From an uncultured Clostridia bacterium (GTDB lineage Bacteria > Bacillota > Clostridia > Oscillospirales > Acutalibacteraceae), in assembly GCA_946406145.1 (NCBI GenBank), contig CAMJJL010000001.1:85992-149991 (forward strand): 64,000 bases of DNA, written 5' to 3'. Both the position numbers and the translations under genes were made by a program. The notes beneath the pieces are model-generated. The model did no database searches, was not told the origin of the DNA, and saw only the letters and a program-made list of their open reading frames with translations. Numbering within the stretch: the first letter of the stretch is position 1; each line of letters begins with the position of its first letter. Positions 54,261 through 63,608 of this stretch are shown in pieces.

Positions 54261-54826
54261 TTTTCCAACGCCCCCTCTGACGAGGGGGTTGGGGGAGAGA
54301 TAACGTGACACGATTGTAAAGAAGTGTGTTTGACTCAATAGGGCGCAGAATTATTGAGGTGGACGATGAAACCTTATCGGCAACGAAACGTACCATTAGC
54401 AAGTGAACTTCGTCAAAACATGACAAAGTATGAGAAAAAGTTATGGTTTCAGTTTCTTCGTACTTGCCCCGTTCGCTTTCAGCGACAAAAGCCAATCGGT
54501 AGATACATTGTTGATTTCTATTGTGCCAAGGCTAAACTGGTAATAGAACTTGACGGATCGGGTCACTTTGAAGAAACGCAGGAAGCCTACGACAAACATC
54601 GTACCGCATATTTGAATCGTATGGGCATCTCAGAGTTGCGTTACACGAATCTGCAAATCGCCCATGAGTTTCGGGATGTATGTGAAGACATCTATCACCA
54701 CATTGAATTTGTAATTGAGGAAAAATAGATTTGATATTGAATTGCCCTTCATGGGCGAACAGGGAGTGTAACAGTAAAAGACGTTATCTCTCCCCCAACC
54801 CCCTCGTCAGAGTGGGCGTTGAAAAA
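54261..54826. mobile_element. DUF559 endonuclease cassette with 46 bp terminal inverted repeats
   Basis: The ends 54261-54306 and 54781-54826 are inverted copies with 44 of 46 identical bases, each containing the palindrome CCCTCTGACGAGGGGG followed by TTGGGGGAGAGATAACGT. The cassette sits between two genes that normally form one operon. No transposase is inside. Confidence 0.75.
54366..54728 (+). CDS. DUF559-family (Vsr-like) endonuclease
   Basis: The protein has 120 residues from the ATG at 54366 (GAGGTGG upstream). The nuclease core shows LRQNMTKYEKKLWFQFLR, RFQRQKPIGRYIVDFYC with Asp, KLVIELDGSGHFE and LRYTNLQI. These are the PD-(D/E)xK positions of the DUF559/Vsr family. Such proteins are often solitary and mobile. 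Here it is framed by inverted repeats and splits the topoisomerase pair. Its target is unknown. Confidence 0.85.
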   Translation: MKPYRQRNVPLASELRQNMTKYEKKLWFQFLRTCPVRFQRQKPIGRYIVDFYCAKAKLVIELDGSGHFEETQEAYDKHRTAYLNRMGISELRYTNLQIAHEFRDVCEDIYHHIEFVIEEK

Positions 54827-54847
54827 CGTTTCATAAGGAAATAACAT

Positions 54848-57088
54848 ATGGCAAAGAAAAAACAAACAAAACAACCGAAAATAAAACCGATCGCCAACGG
54901 CGTGATCGCCGGTGCGGGTGATATTGTCGAACAGCGCATTGCTTCGACGATCGAAGAAAACTTCATGCCCTACGCCATGAGCGTCATCATGTCGCGCGCG
55001 ATCCCCGAGATCGACGGCTTCAAGCCCTCGCACCGCAAGCTGCTCTATACCATGTATAAGATGGGCCTGCTCACCGGTGCGCGCACCAAGTCCGCGAACA
55101 TCGTCGGCGCCACCATGAAGCTCAATCCCCACGGTGACAGTGCGATCTATGACACTATGGTGCGACTCAGCCGCGGCTATGAAGCACTGCTGCATCCTTA
55201 TGTCGACAGCAAGGGTAACTTCGGTAAGTTCTACTCGCGCGATATGGCGTGGGCGGCTTCCCGATATACCGAAGCGAAGCTCGACCCCATTTGTAACGAG
55301 CTGTTCAAGGATATCGACAAGGATACCGTCGATTTCGTCGATAACTATGACAATACCATGAAGGAGCCGACTCTTCTGCCGGCGTCCTATCCCTCCGTGC
55401 TGGTTAACGCTAACACCGGTATCGCGGTCGGTATGGCGTCCAATATCTGCTCCTTCAACCTTAAAGAGATCTGCGAGACCACCGCCGCGCTGATCCGTGA
55501 CAAGGATCACGACATCATCTCGACCCTGCCTGCACCCGATTTTTCGGGCGGCGCACAGATCATCTATAACGAAGAAGCGATCCGCGAGGTTTACCGTACC
55601 GGACGCGGCTCCATCAAGGTGCGTTCGATCTACGAATACGATAAAAAGCAGAACTGCATCGACATCACCCACATCCCTCCGACCACGACCACCGAGGTCA
55701 TCATTGAGAAGGTCATCGACCTTGTCAAGAACGGCAAGATCAAGGAGATTTCCGATATCCGTGACGAGACAGGTCTCGACGGCATGAAGATCACCATTGA
55801 CTTAAAGCGCGGTACCGATCCCGATAAGCTGATGCAGAAGCTCTATAAGATGACGACCCTAGAGGATAGCTTCTCCTGCAACTTCAATGTGCTCATCGGC
55901 GGCGTACCGATGACGCTGGGAGTAGGGGAGATATTGAACGAGTGGATCGCGTTCCGCATCGAATGTATCCGCCGCCGCACCTTCTTCGATCTCAATAAGA
56001 AGAAGGATAAGCTCCATCTGCTCGAGGGCTTGAAGCTCATCCTGCTGGACATCGACAAGGCGATCAAGATCGTGCGCGAGACCGAGGAAGAGGCTGAGGT
56101 CGTCCCCAACCTGATGATCGGCTTCGGCATCGACAAGATCCAGGCGGAGTATGTCGCCGAGATCAAGCTCCGCCATCTCAACCGCGAGTACATCCTGAAG
56201 CGTACCGCCGAGATCGAACAGCTCATCAAGGATATCGAGGAGCTCGAGGCGATCCTCAACTCCAAGGCACGCGTCAAGACCATCATCGTCAAGGAGCTCA
56301 AGGCAGTCGCGGACAAATACGGCAAGGAACGACTCTGTCCGCTGCTCCATGTGGACGATCTGCCTGCCGACGTCAGCTTAGAGGAAGAGATCCCCGACTA
56401 TCCCGTGCATTTGTTCTTCACCAAGGAAGGCTATTTCAAGAAGATCACGCCGCAATCCCTGCGCATGAGCAGCGAGCAAAAACTCAAAGAGAACGACGAG
56501 ATCGTCTATACCACCGAGACCACCAACAACACCGATCTCTTGTTTTTCACCGACCGCTGTCAGGTCTACAAGACCAAGGTCAGTGAGATCGCCGATACCA
56601 AGGCAAGCGCTTTCGGTGAGTTCATCCCGGCGCGACTCGGGATGGACGAGGGCGAAAAAGCCGTGTTTGTCTTAAAGACCAAGGACTACAGCGGCTATCT
56701 GCTCTTTGCGTTTGAAAACGGTAAGGTCGCCAAGGTGCCGCTCTCGGCATACGAGACCAAGACCAACCGCAAGAAGCTGATCAATGCCTATTCCGATAAA
56801 GCCCCCCTTGCCGGCATCGACTTCACCAAGGTTGACCGCGAGTTCCTGCTCGCCTCGTCCAACGGTCGTATGCTGCTCTTCCACAGCGGCGCGATCGCTG
56901 CCAAGACGACCAAGAATACGCAGGGTGTAGCGGTGATGAAGCTGAGGAAGGGACACCGTGTGATGTCGATCGAGCCGTATGCAGAGGGCAGATTCAGTAA
57001 GCCCTCGCGCTATCGCACCCGTACTCTCCCTGCGGCAGGCGCGTTACCCTCGCCCGAGGATGAAGCCCAGCAGCTTTCCCTCATTTGA
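54848..57088 (+). CDS. type IIA topoisomerase subunit A (ParC/GyrA-like)
   Basis: The protein has 746 residues. The winged-helix and tower regions are clear: PYAMSVIMSRAIPEIDGFKPSHRKLLYTMYKMGL, NPHGDSAIYDTMVRLS, and the catalytic tyrosine in AASRYTEAKL (about 138). The C-terminal part has shortened beta-pinwheel blades (KVAKVPLSAYETKTNRKKL) and no full GyrA-box, which favours a topoisomerase IV role. It works with the subunit B-like product upstream; the cassette lies between them. Confidence 0.9.
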   Translation: MAKKKQTKQPKIKPIANGVIAGAGDIVEQRIASTIEENFMPYAMSVIMSRAIPEIDGFKPSHRKLLYTMYKMGLLTGARTKSANIVGATMKLNPHGDSAIYDTMVRLSRGYEALLHPYVDSKGNFGKFYSRDMAWAASRYTEAKLDPICNELFKDIDKDTVDFVDNYDNTMKEPTLLPASYPSVLVNANTGIAVGMASNICSFNLKEICETTAALIRDKDHDIISTLPAPDFSGGAQIIYNEEAIREVYRTGRGSIKVRSIYEYDKKQNCIDITHIPPTTTTEVIIEKVIDLVKNGKIKEISDIRDETGLDGMKITIDLKRGTDPDKLMQKLYKMTTLEDSFSCNFNVLIGGVPMTLGVGEILNEWIAFRIECIRRRTFFDLNKKKDKLHLLEGLKLILLDIDKAIKIVRETEEEAEVVPNLMIGFGIDKIQAEYVAEIKLRHLNREYILKRTAEIEQLIKDIEELEAILNSKARVKTIIVKELKAVADKYGKERLCPLLHVDDLPADVSLEEEIPDYPVHLFFTKEGYFKKITPQSLRMSSEQKLKENDEIVYTTETTNNTDLLFFTDRCQVYKTKVSEIADTKASAFGEFIPARLGMDEGEKAVFVLKTKDYSGYLLFAFENGKVAKVPLSAYETKTNRKKLINAYSDKAPLAGIDFTKVDREFLLASSNGRMLLFHSGAIAAKTTKNTQGVAVMKLRKGHRVMSIEPYAEGRFSKPSRYRTRTLPAAGALPSPEDEAQQLSLI

Positions 57089-57142
57089 CGGGTGACTATC
57101 ACTGCAGTTTCGCAATACTGAAAATGATTTTGGAAGTAATTT

Positions 57143-57172
57143 TGTAGGGGAGGGGCTTGCTCCTCCCGAACG
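57143..57172. repeat. short intergenic hairpin repeat, family C
   Basis: TGTAGGGGAGGGGCTTGCTC and CTCCCGAACG: nearly the same as 32221-32246. The stretch 57089-57387 holds only this and a second hairpin-rich segment near 57210, and no gene. Confidence 0.65.
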
Positions 57173-57387
57173 TTTCTGTTATATCAAATTTGTATACGAA
57201 GCAGGTCAGCCCCTCCGTAGGGTACGGCATTTATGACGTACCGAGAATGACGGGCGTATCTGTTATCGAAAATGTGAGATAGGAAACAAACGCATCTGCT
57301 GCGCGGTGCGTCGACAAGCGCTGTACCTTACAACACAATCCTACGCTGTGCTTTTTGAACATTTTTCGGGAATCCTCAAAAAAACAC

Positions 57388-57416
57388 TTGCAATCTGCAT
57401 ATTTGTATGATACAAT
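57388..57416 (+). promoter_or_regulatory. promoter of secG
   Basis: TTGCAA, 17 bases, TACAAT, giving a leader of about 50 bases. Confidence 0.75.
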
Positions 57417-57472
57417 AATCTTTGCATTTGAGTATATCGGCTTGAACAGTCGTTTTGAAAGGAAGATACATT

Positions 57473-57796
57473 ATGTCAATTGTTGAGATTATCTTAGGAT
57501 CGGTTCTGCTGCTCGCATCTGTTGCGCTGATCATTATCATTATTCTTCAGGAAGGCAACCAGCAGGGCATCGGCGTTGTATCCGGCGGTGCAGATACCTT
57601 CTTCTCTAAGAACAAGGCTCGTTCCTACGACGCATTCCTTGCGCGCGCTACCAAGTGGTTTGCTGTAGCGTTCGTTGCTGTTGTTATCGCGCTGAACGTG
57701 ATCGCTTACTACACCACCCCTGCCGATTCCGTAGAAGCGACAGATTCCACCTCTGTCAGCGATCAGGTTGCTGAAACTACTGCTCCCGAGGCATAA
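57473..57796 (+). CDS. secG: protein-export membrane protein SecG
   Basis: The protein has 107 residues from the ATG at 57473 (AAAGGAAG upstream). The family layout is present: helix 1 (about 3-24), the loop ILQEGNQQGIGVVSGGADTFFSKNKARSYDAFLARATKW, helix 2 (about 66-86), then an acidic tail of about 20 residues. SecG assists SecYE/SecA in translocation, which the local secreted proteins would need. A good terminator follows. Confidence 0.95.
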   Translation: MSIVEIILGSVLLLASVALIIIIILQEGNQQGIGVVSGGADTFFSKNKARSYDAFLARATKWFAVAFVAVVIALNVIAYYTTPADSVEATDSTSVSDQVAETTAPEA

Positions 57797-57822
57797 TATT
57801 TTCGCACAAGCTATCATAGAAT

Positions 57823-57855
57823 AGACTATCGGAGAAATCCGGTAGTCTTTTTTTA
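57823..57855 (+). terminator. intrinsic terminator of secG
   Basis: AGACTATCGG pairs with CCGGTAGTCT and is followed by TTTTTTT. Confidence 0.9.
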
Positions 57856-57857
57856 TT

Positions 57858-58006
57858 TGTCATTGCGAAGCTCGCAAGAGGATTTGGCAGTAGCTCTCAA
57901 CCAATCATCGTTCACGGACTCAGTTGTCCGTTCCGATTCTTGGGAGAGCCTTGCATGGGTGCTGTAACCAAAATCAAGATTTTGACAGCACCTCACAATC
58001 TCAACC
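57858..58006. repeat. family B intergenic repeat
   Basis: TCATTGCGAAGCTCG to CACAATCTCAACCG, with the same inner blocks as 49732-49962, about 80 bases shorter. A further repeat-like stretch runs to about 58110. Confidence 0.7.
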
Positions 58007-58148
58007 GAATTAAAATGGTTCATCCCGCTCCAAACCTCCCTTTCCTGAGGTACCCCCATTGGGAAATGTCTGCAAAGCAGACAAGGGGGGAGCCGCTTCC
58101 GGCGAGGAGGGTTGCCAAAGAAAGTGTTTACTGAATTCAGGAGTCATT

Positions 58149-58400
58149 ATGCTGTTTGTCTTTATTATATCCGTATCGACTTTTCTTGTTTTCTCCTTCA
58201 TCCATTATGCCGCCAAAAAGAAAAAGCCCTTCAAAAGGGCTTTACTCTCGATACTGGCTGGGCTGCTGACCTTGTGCGTCGTCAATCTTCTGTCGGGCAT
58301 GACAGGGGTCTACATCCCCGTGACACAGCTCACGCTGTTGACCTCAGCGGCAGGGGGTGTACCCGGCGTTGCTCTGATGGTGTTGCTGTCCGTGTTTTAA
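58149..58400 (+). CDS. BofA-like inhibitor of pro-sigma-K processing
   Basis: The protein has 83 residues from the ATG at 58149 (AGGAG upstream). Two membrane helices are followed by VNLLSGMTGVYIPVTQLTLLTSAAGGVPGVALMVLLSVF, the BofA signature ending. In Bacillus, BofA holds the SpoIVFB protease inactive until SpoIVB signals, and spoIVB lies 2 kb downstream here. The longer upstream frame is repeat sequence. Confidence 0.8.
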   Translation: MLFVFIISVSTFLVFSFIHYAAKKKKPFKRALLSILAGLLTLCVVNLLSGMTGVYIPVTQLTLLTSAAGGVPGVALMVLLSVF

Positions 58401-58456
58401 TATGGACAGGGCAGCAAAAAAACGGTGGGAGCAAGCCCCCACCCGGCATATTTGTA

Positions 58457-59053
58457 TTATATGACTGATCCGAGCTCGTCGAGGATCTCCGTGACGGCGC
58501 GTTTGTTGCGCGTGAGCATGGCAATCATGACGGAATAGTACAGGTCGGGATTCTTGTAGAAGTTCCTGCGCATGATCCGTGCCTGCTGTTTGTCGGGTAC
58601 ATACAGTGAGAAGCTCAGCAGCTCCATGTCGCCGCCCGAGATACGGAAGGTAATTGTATAGCCGTTATCACATTTCTCGATCGTGACCTTGTTCTCGCTC
58701 TCGACGCGCTCCTGCTTGAGCAGCGCCAGCGCACATTCGATCGCGCGCTCCTTGACGGTCGGCGCCAAGGTGTCCTCTAGCTGGGTCGCGATCATATTGC
58801 CGTTGTCGGTATTGAAATAGCGCTTCTTTTCTTCATCGACCAATTCGATGTTGCCGTTTCTGATCAGATCGTCAAAGCTCGCGCTGGTCTCAAAATAATT
58901 CGCCAGACCCTTTTCCATCAGCGCGTTCACGACTGCGTCCTTGGTCATCGGAACGCCGACGCTCTTGAACAGATAACAGATCAGGGTGCGGATCTCGGTT
59001 TTTGACCGCATACCGCCTAAGCTGATGCCTTCATCAAAAGTATCAAACGCCAT
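58457..59053 (-). CDS. DUF4364-like protein
   Basis: The protein has 198 residues with a winged-helix-like N-terminal region (SKTEIRTLICYLFKSVGVPMTKDAVVNALMEKGLANYFE). This is followed by a helical middle and a beta-rich C-terminal part (VTIEKCDNGYTITFRI). DUF4364 proteins look like transcription factors but their role is not known. It is convergent with the BofA-like gene, separated by a small hairpin. Confidence 0.7.
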   Translation of the reverse strand: MAFDTFDEGISLGGMRSKTEIRTLICYLFKSVGVPMTKDAVVNALMEKGLANYFETSASFDDLIRNGNIELVDEEKKRYFNTDNGNMIATQLEDTLAPTVKERAIECALALLKQERVESENKVTIEKCDNGYTITFRISGGDMELLSFSLYVPDKQQARIMRRNFYKNPDLYYSVMIAMLTRNKRAVTEILDELGSVI

Positions 59054-59074
59054 TCTAACACCGCCTTTTCAATC

Positions 59075-59176
59075 GTCATTGCGAGGGGCGCAAAAAATAA
59101 GGTTGAGATTACCGCGTCGGAATCATATTCCTCCTCGTAATGACAATCAGTATGCGCCCCGTGGCAATCTCAACCG
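59075..59176. repeat. family B repeat with an inverted inner half
   Basis: GTCATTGCGAGGGGCGC at the left and GCGCCCCGTGGCAATCTCAACC at the right, with CCTCGTAATGACAATC within. It forms a long imperfect hairpin. The gap 59177-59387 holds no gene I can support. Confidence 0.65.
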
Positions 59177-59387
59177 ATTACCACTTTTCTTTCACGCTCA
59201 TTATACCATTCATCCCTAAACTCTGTCAATAAGCAAGAGCTGCCGCGGACATTTCCGTGACAGCTCTGTTTTATTCTGATCAATTCTTTTGAAAAGATCC
59301 TTCGGATAACTCCTCAGAATGACAAGGCGTATTTCGGTTGAAATAGGTCTATGCGGTTCGATAATAAATAGAAAACAAGCGCGCTTG

Positions 59388-60167
59388 TTATCCCGCGTTC
59401 TTCATCTGCAATCTCAGCTTATCCGAGATCATCGCGATGAATTCGCTGTTGGTGGGCTTGCCGCGACTGCCTTGGATGGTATAGCCAAAGTAAGAATTCA
59501 GCACCTCGACGTCACCTCTGTCCCATGCCACCTCGATCGCGTGGCGGATCGCACGCTCAACTCTGGATGATGTTGTCTCATATTTCTTCGCTACGGTGGG
59601 GTAGAGCTGCTTGGTCACGGCATTAATGATCTCGGGCTTCTCAATGGACAAGATGATAGAGTCACGCAGATAATGGTAGCCTTTGATATGGGCGGGGACT
59701 CCTATCTGGTGCAGTATCTCCGTCACCTTCAGTTCTAAGCTGTTGCTGTCGTAACCGATCTGTCGGATACCGCCCTTCGATCTCTGTCGCTGTCGCTTAC
59801 TCAGCCTGACGATATTCTCCGCCAGATCACTCAGATTGAACGGCTTTAATACAAAATACGTTGCGCCGGCGCTCATCACCTCACGCTCGAGCACAGGACT
59901 GTCAAAGCTCGAGTATACCACAAACATCGGCAGCTTCTCGGGCTTCTGCTTGCGGATCGCGCGCATGACCCCGATACTGTCGATATGAGTCATGAACAGA
60001 TCCATGATCACCACATCGGGCTTTTCGCTTTGGATACGGCTGATCACCTCTTCGCCGTCCTTCAAACAAAAAGCGGTCGAAAAGCCGTATGGCGCTAGGG
60101 TTTGCATGATTTCCGTCATATTGTCAGTCGGCTCCTGCGTCATCAAGAGTTTCATTCTTTCTGTCAT
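59388..60167 (-). CDS. spo0A: sporulation master regulator Spo0A
   Basis: The protein has 259 residues from the reverse-strand ATG at 60167 (AGGAGATG upstream). The receiver domain has phospho-acceptor Asp56 in [10 protein letters not shown] and the lysine in VLKPFNL. The effector domain shows [39 protein letters not shown] and [17 protein letters not shown], diagnostic of Spo0A. A 0A-box lies upstream. The spoIVB gene is upstream in the same direction, the usual order. Confidence 0.97.
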   Translation of the reverse strand: MTERMKLLMTQEPTDNMTEIMQTLAPYGFSTAFCLKDGEEVISRIQSEKPDVVIMDLFMTHIDSIGVMRAIRKQKPEKLPMFVVYSSFDSPVLEREVMSAGATYFVLKPFNLSDLAENIVRLSKRQRQRSKGGIRQIGYDSNSLELKVTEILHQIGVPAHIKGYHYLRDSIILSIEKPEIINAVTKQLYPTVAKKYETTSSRVERAIRHAIEVAWDRGDVEVLNSYFGYTIQGSRGKPTNSEFIAMISDKLRLQMKNAG

Positions 60168-60257
60168 TTTTACATCTCCTGTTTTGTTTTGTGAACACAG
60201 TTTACCATAAATTGGTAAATTTGGCAAGAGAAAACATAAAAATTTTTGAAAGAAATA

Positions 60258-60264
60258 TTCGACA
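60258..60264 (-). promoter_or_regulatory. 0A-box upstream of spo0A
   Basis: TGTCGAA on the reverse strand, 91 bases before the start codon. It matches the Spo0A binding consensus TGNCGAA and suggests autoregulation. Confidence 0.6.
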
Positions 60265-60312
60265 TTTTTCGCGGACGCGTGGACACGTGCGTCCTGTTTG
60301 TTTTCAATATAG

Positions 60313-60350
60313 TTATTGCGAGGGCTTTAGCCCCGTGACAATCTCAACTG
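60313..60350. repeat. family B repeat (short copy)
   Basis: GTTATTGCGAGGGC and GCCCCGTGACAATCTCAAC. The rest of the gap (60351-60562) contains a hairpin-rich segment with TGATTCTCTAAGGCG near 60409 and ACTCAGAGAATTCG near 60497, and no gene. Confidence 0.6.
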
Positions 60351-60562
60351 AATAATAAAGGGGCAAATACCCCACGGCTTGCCGCGAAAGTTTTCGAAGG
60401 GGAGGCTTGATTCTCTAAGGCGAATACCCTACCGGAGCAAAGCGAGGGTAAAGCCTCCGGCGGACACTTTAGTGCTTGCACCGGGGAAGTTTATTTTACT
60501 CAGAGAATTCGTTTTTGATTCTAACATCGATCATAGAGCGTCAGTCACCCCACGAAAGATGA

Positions 60563-61573
60563 TTACGATTCGGCTTTGATACCGCCGAACTGCTCATAAC
60601 AGCCCAGCATATTGCCGATGGTGATGCCATAGCCTTTTTCCGGTGAGTTGATGAACACATGCGTCACCGCACCGATCAGCCGATCGTTCTGGATGATGGG
60701 CGATCCGCTCATCCCCTGCACGATACCGCCTGTTTTGTCGAGCAGCTCTTCATCGGTTACGCGGACGATCATATTCTGCCCACTTTTATCGTTGAGATTA
60801 AAGCCTTCGATCACGACGTCATAGCTTTGCCGTTCGCCGTCATCAAGCGTGGTGATGATCTGTGCCGGACCTGCTTCGATCTCACTGTCAAAGGCGCAGG
60901 GCATTTCCTCGCCCTCGGGCTCGGTGGTATACTTTCCGTACACGCCGAAGCTGTTGTTGACGGTCATCTCGCCGATCTCTTCATCCGACATATAACCGTT
61001 CAGACCGCCTGCGATCCCCTTTTTTGCCTTGGTGATCGAGCCGATCTGTGCCTTGACGATCTTTCCGCTGCCCAGCGGCATCAACAACCCCGTGTCGCGG
61101 TCACAGATGCCGTGACCCAGTGCGCCGAAGGAATGGGTGTTTTCATCAAAATAGGTGATCGTGCCCAGTCCTGCGGTCGAGTCGCGGATCCACATGCCTG
61201 CCGTATAATTGCCGTCGTTATCCTTTTCGGGAGTCAAAGTCATGGATATCGGGCTCTTACCTCGCAACACAGATAATTCGATATTCGCCCCCTCGGAGGC
61301 GGCAATGATCTCGTGCAGACGTTCGTTGGAGGTGATCTCCTCGTCATTTGCACGGGTGATGACGTCGTTCTCGCGCAAGCCTGCGGTAACGGCAGGGGAA
61401 TCATAGCTGTCATCGACATTGACAACCACAACGCCGCCCGTGTACATTGTCAGTCCGAACGGCATACCGCCGACATGGACGGTACGGCGCACCTCTTGCG
61501 AGGATACCGCCATGATCGGACAGAGCAGAACTGCCGCGAGCGTCATGCAAACAGCTCTTATCATCTTCTTCAT
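60563..61573 (-). CDS. spoIVB: SpoIVB serine peptidase
   Basis: The protein has 336 residues. A signal or anchor helix (about 4-24) is followed by a PDZ domain (GGVVVVNVDDSYDSPAVTAGLRENDVIT, about 46-75). The S55 peptidase domain has the His in GALGHGICD (about 156) and the Ser in GMSGSPIIQ (about 297). It is made in the forespore and triggers sigma-K activation by cutting SpoIVFA. It lies upstream of spo0A in the usual order. Confidence 0.93.
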   Translation of the reverse strand: MKKMIRAVCMTLAAVLLCPIMAVSSQEVRRTVHVGGMPFGLTMYTGGVVVVNVDDSYDSPAVTAGLRENDVITRANDEEITSNERLHEIIAASEGANIELSVLRGKSPISMTLTPEKDNDGNYTAGMWIRDSTAGLGTITYFDENTHSFGALGHGICDRDTGLLMPLGSGKIVKAQIGSITKAKKGIAGGLNGYMSDEEIGEMTVNNSFGVYGKYTTEPEGEEMPCAFDSEIEAGPAQIITTLDDGERQSYDVVIEGFNLNDKSGQNMIVRVTDEELLDKTGGIVQGMSGSPIIQNDRLIGAVTHVFINSPEKGYGITIGNMLGCYEQFGGIKAES

Positions 61574-61687
61574 TATTCACACAACCTTTACTTATTCACT
61601 CAGAGCATTTCATGATTTTGATCTGCTCCGTCGATAGTATTTGATCTTTTCGACAGAATAAAGCAGGAAGGTTCATGCAAACAGTTT

Positions 61688-61740
61688 AAGGCTCCCTTTG
61701 GTAAAGGGAGCTGTCTGCAAAGCAGACTGAGGGATTGTAT
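61688..61740. repeat. intergenic palindromic repeat, family A
   Basis: AAGGCTCCCTTTGG, TAAAGGGAGC, CTGCAAAGCAGA and GACTGAGGGATTGT. It lies between the divergently transcribed spoIVB and cca genes. Confidence 0.75.
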
Positions 61741-61859
61741 AAACTGTTTGAGGCGGAGCCGAGTTGCATTTCATTCAATTTTTTTCATATTTTTATTGTA
61801 ACCGTATCAAATTGATGTTATACTGAAAATGAAAAAAATATGCGAAAAAACGGTGGAAT

Positions 61860-63203
61860 ATGGAGATTTTTTTGCCATCAGACGTAAAACTGATCATCGA
61901 AAAGCTACGGCATAACGGCTACAGCGGTTATGTTGTGGGCGGTTGCGTGCGCGACAGCCTGCGCGGTATCGCGCCGCATGACTGGGATTTCACCACCTCC
62001 GCGCCGCCCGAAGAGATCGAGCGGATCTTTGCGGAGTACCAGACGGTCAGCGTCGGCAAGAAGTACGGCACCGTAGCGGTGATCGTAGAGGGCGAGTTGT
62101 ATGAGATCACCACCTACCGTATCGACGGAAAGTACACCGATTCCCGTCACCCCGACGAGGTGCAATTCTCCGACCGACTGAGTGACGATCTCGCGCGACG
62201 TGATTTTACCGTCAACGCGATGGCGTATAATGATGAGGACGGCTTGGTCGATCTCTACGGCGGACAGCAGGATCTTACAAACGGCGTGATCCGCTGTGTC
62301 GGCGAACCTGCTCAGCGATTCTCTGAGGACGCGCTGCGCATCCTGCGCGCCCTGCGTTTTGCGGCAACACTCGGCTTCACCATCGAGCCTGCCACCTCCG
62401 ACGCGATCCTCAGGCAGCGCAAGCTGCTCTCGGATATCGCAGGTGAACGTATCCGAGAGGAACTGTTGAAGCTTTTATGCGGTGAGAACACCGATTTTGT
62501 CCTGCGGCGTTACCGTTCGGTCATGGCGGTGTTCATCCCCGAGCTCAAGGGAACCTTTGACTTTGAGCAGAATTCCAGGCACCATAACCGCGATGTGTAC
62601 CGTCACACGGTTGCTGCCGTGCGCAATATCGAGCCGCTGCCGCTGCTGCGTGTGACAATGCTGTTCCATGATATCGGCAAGCCGCTGGCGCAGACAACGG
62701 ACAAGTTCGGTATGAGCCACTACAAGAATCATACCAAGATCGGTGCGGCGATGACGCGAGAGATCCTCAGACGGCTTTGTATGTCATCGGCGTTCATCGA
62801 CGAGGTCTGCACGCTGATCCGCTGGCACGACGAGCGCTTCCAACCCGATACCGTCATGCTTAAGGGCTACCTCAAGCGCCTCGGCGTGGAGGTCATGCAG
62901 GCGCTCATGCTGATCCAGCACGCGGATATTTTGGCGCAGTCCAAGTATATGCGCGAGGAAAAGCTTCGTAATTTGTCAGCGGTAGGGGACGAGCTGAACC
63001 GCATCATCGCGGCAGGGGAATGCTACAGCCTGCGACAGCTCGAGGTCAACGGCTCCGACCTTCTCCATATCGGCGTCAGCTCGGGCGTGCAGATCGGCAA
63101 GACGCTTGACCTCCTGCTCGACAAGGTGATCGGGGGCGAGCTGCCCAATGAGAAAGAGGCGCTTTTGAAATATGCCAAAAGTACGATTGACAAAGAGGGC
63201 TAA
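61860..63203 (+). CDS. cca: CCA tRNA nucleotidyltransferase
   Basis: The protein has 447 residues. The nucleotidyltransferase signature is GYVVGGCVRDSL with DWDFTT (about 23-46). RRDFTVNAMAYN and EDALRILRALRFAATLGF follow. An HD domain is present (VTMLFHDIGKP, about 260-270, and IRWHDERF). It adds or repairs the CCA end of tRNAs. GGTGG lies just upstream of the ATG. The RNase P RNA gene follows directly. Confidence 0.94.
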   Translation: MEIFLPSDVKLIIEKLRHNGYSGYVVGGCVRDSLRGIAPHDWDFTTSAPPEEIERIFAEYQTVSVGKKYGTVAVIVEGELYEITTYRIDGKYTDSRHPDEVQFSDRLSDDLARRDFTVNAMAYNDEDGLVDLYGGQQDLTNGVIRCVGEPAQRFSEDALRILRALRFAATLGFTIEPATSDAILRQRKLLSDIAGERIREELLKLLCGENTDFVLRRYRSVMAVFIPELKGTFDFEQNSRHHNRDVYRHTVAAVRNIEPLPLLRVTMLFHDIGKPLAQTTDKFGMSHYKNHTKIGAAMTREILRRLCMSSAFIDEVCTLIRWHDERFQPDTVMLKGYLKRLGVEVMQALMLIQHADILAQSKYMREEKLRNLSAVGDELNRIIAAGECYSLRQLEVNGSDLLHIGVSSGVQIGKTLDLLLDKVIGGELPNEKEALLKYAKSTIDKEG

Positions 63204-63221
63204 ACTGATTATAATAAGGCA

Positions 63222-63580
63222 CGAGCAAATCAGGCAGTCGCGGACGAGCGCCGAAAGGCTCCGCCCGAGGAAAGTCCGGGCTTCACAGAGCGAGGATAAC
63301 GGCTAACAGCCGCCGGGGGCGACCCCAGGGATAGTGCAACAGAAAATGACTGCAGTCCTCTGCTATTCTGGCGGGGGGATGTGATGGTGGAAAGGTGAGG
63401 TAAGAGCTCACCGGGGTGGCGGAGACGTCACCGCCGTGTAAACCCTATCCGAAGCAACACCGCGGAGGGACAATATGCTTGCTCGGCAGTCCCGTGGAGG
63501 TGGCACCGAGCCGCTGCGGCAACGCGCGGCCAAGATAGATGACTGCCCAATACAGAACCCGGCTTATAGATTTGCTCGCT
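63222..63580 (+). ncRNA. rnpB: RNase P RNA, bacterial class A
   Basis: Conserved blocks are in order: GAGGAAAGTCCGGGC, ACAGAAA, GGTAAGAGCTCACCGG, GCAACACCGCGGAGGGACAA and AGATAGATGACTGCC followed by ACAGAACCCGGCTTA. The ends pair (GAGCAAATC with GATTTGCTC). It forms the catalytic RNA that trims the 5' ends of tRNAs. Confidence 0.97.
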
Positions 63581-63582
63581 GA

Positions 63583-63608
63583 AAAGCTCCCTTAGGGGAG
63601 CTTTTTTT
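63583..63608 (+). terminator. terminator of rnpB
   Basis: AAAGCTCCC TTAG GGGAGCTTT followed by TTTT. Confidence 0.92.

Noticed and set aside
58059..58148. Extension of the BofA-like gene
   Set aside because: Repeat-derived sequence; AGGAG precedes the ATG at 58149.
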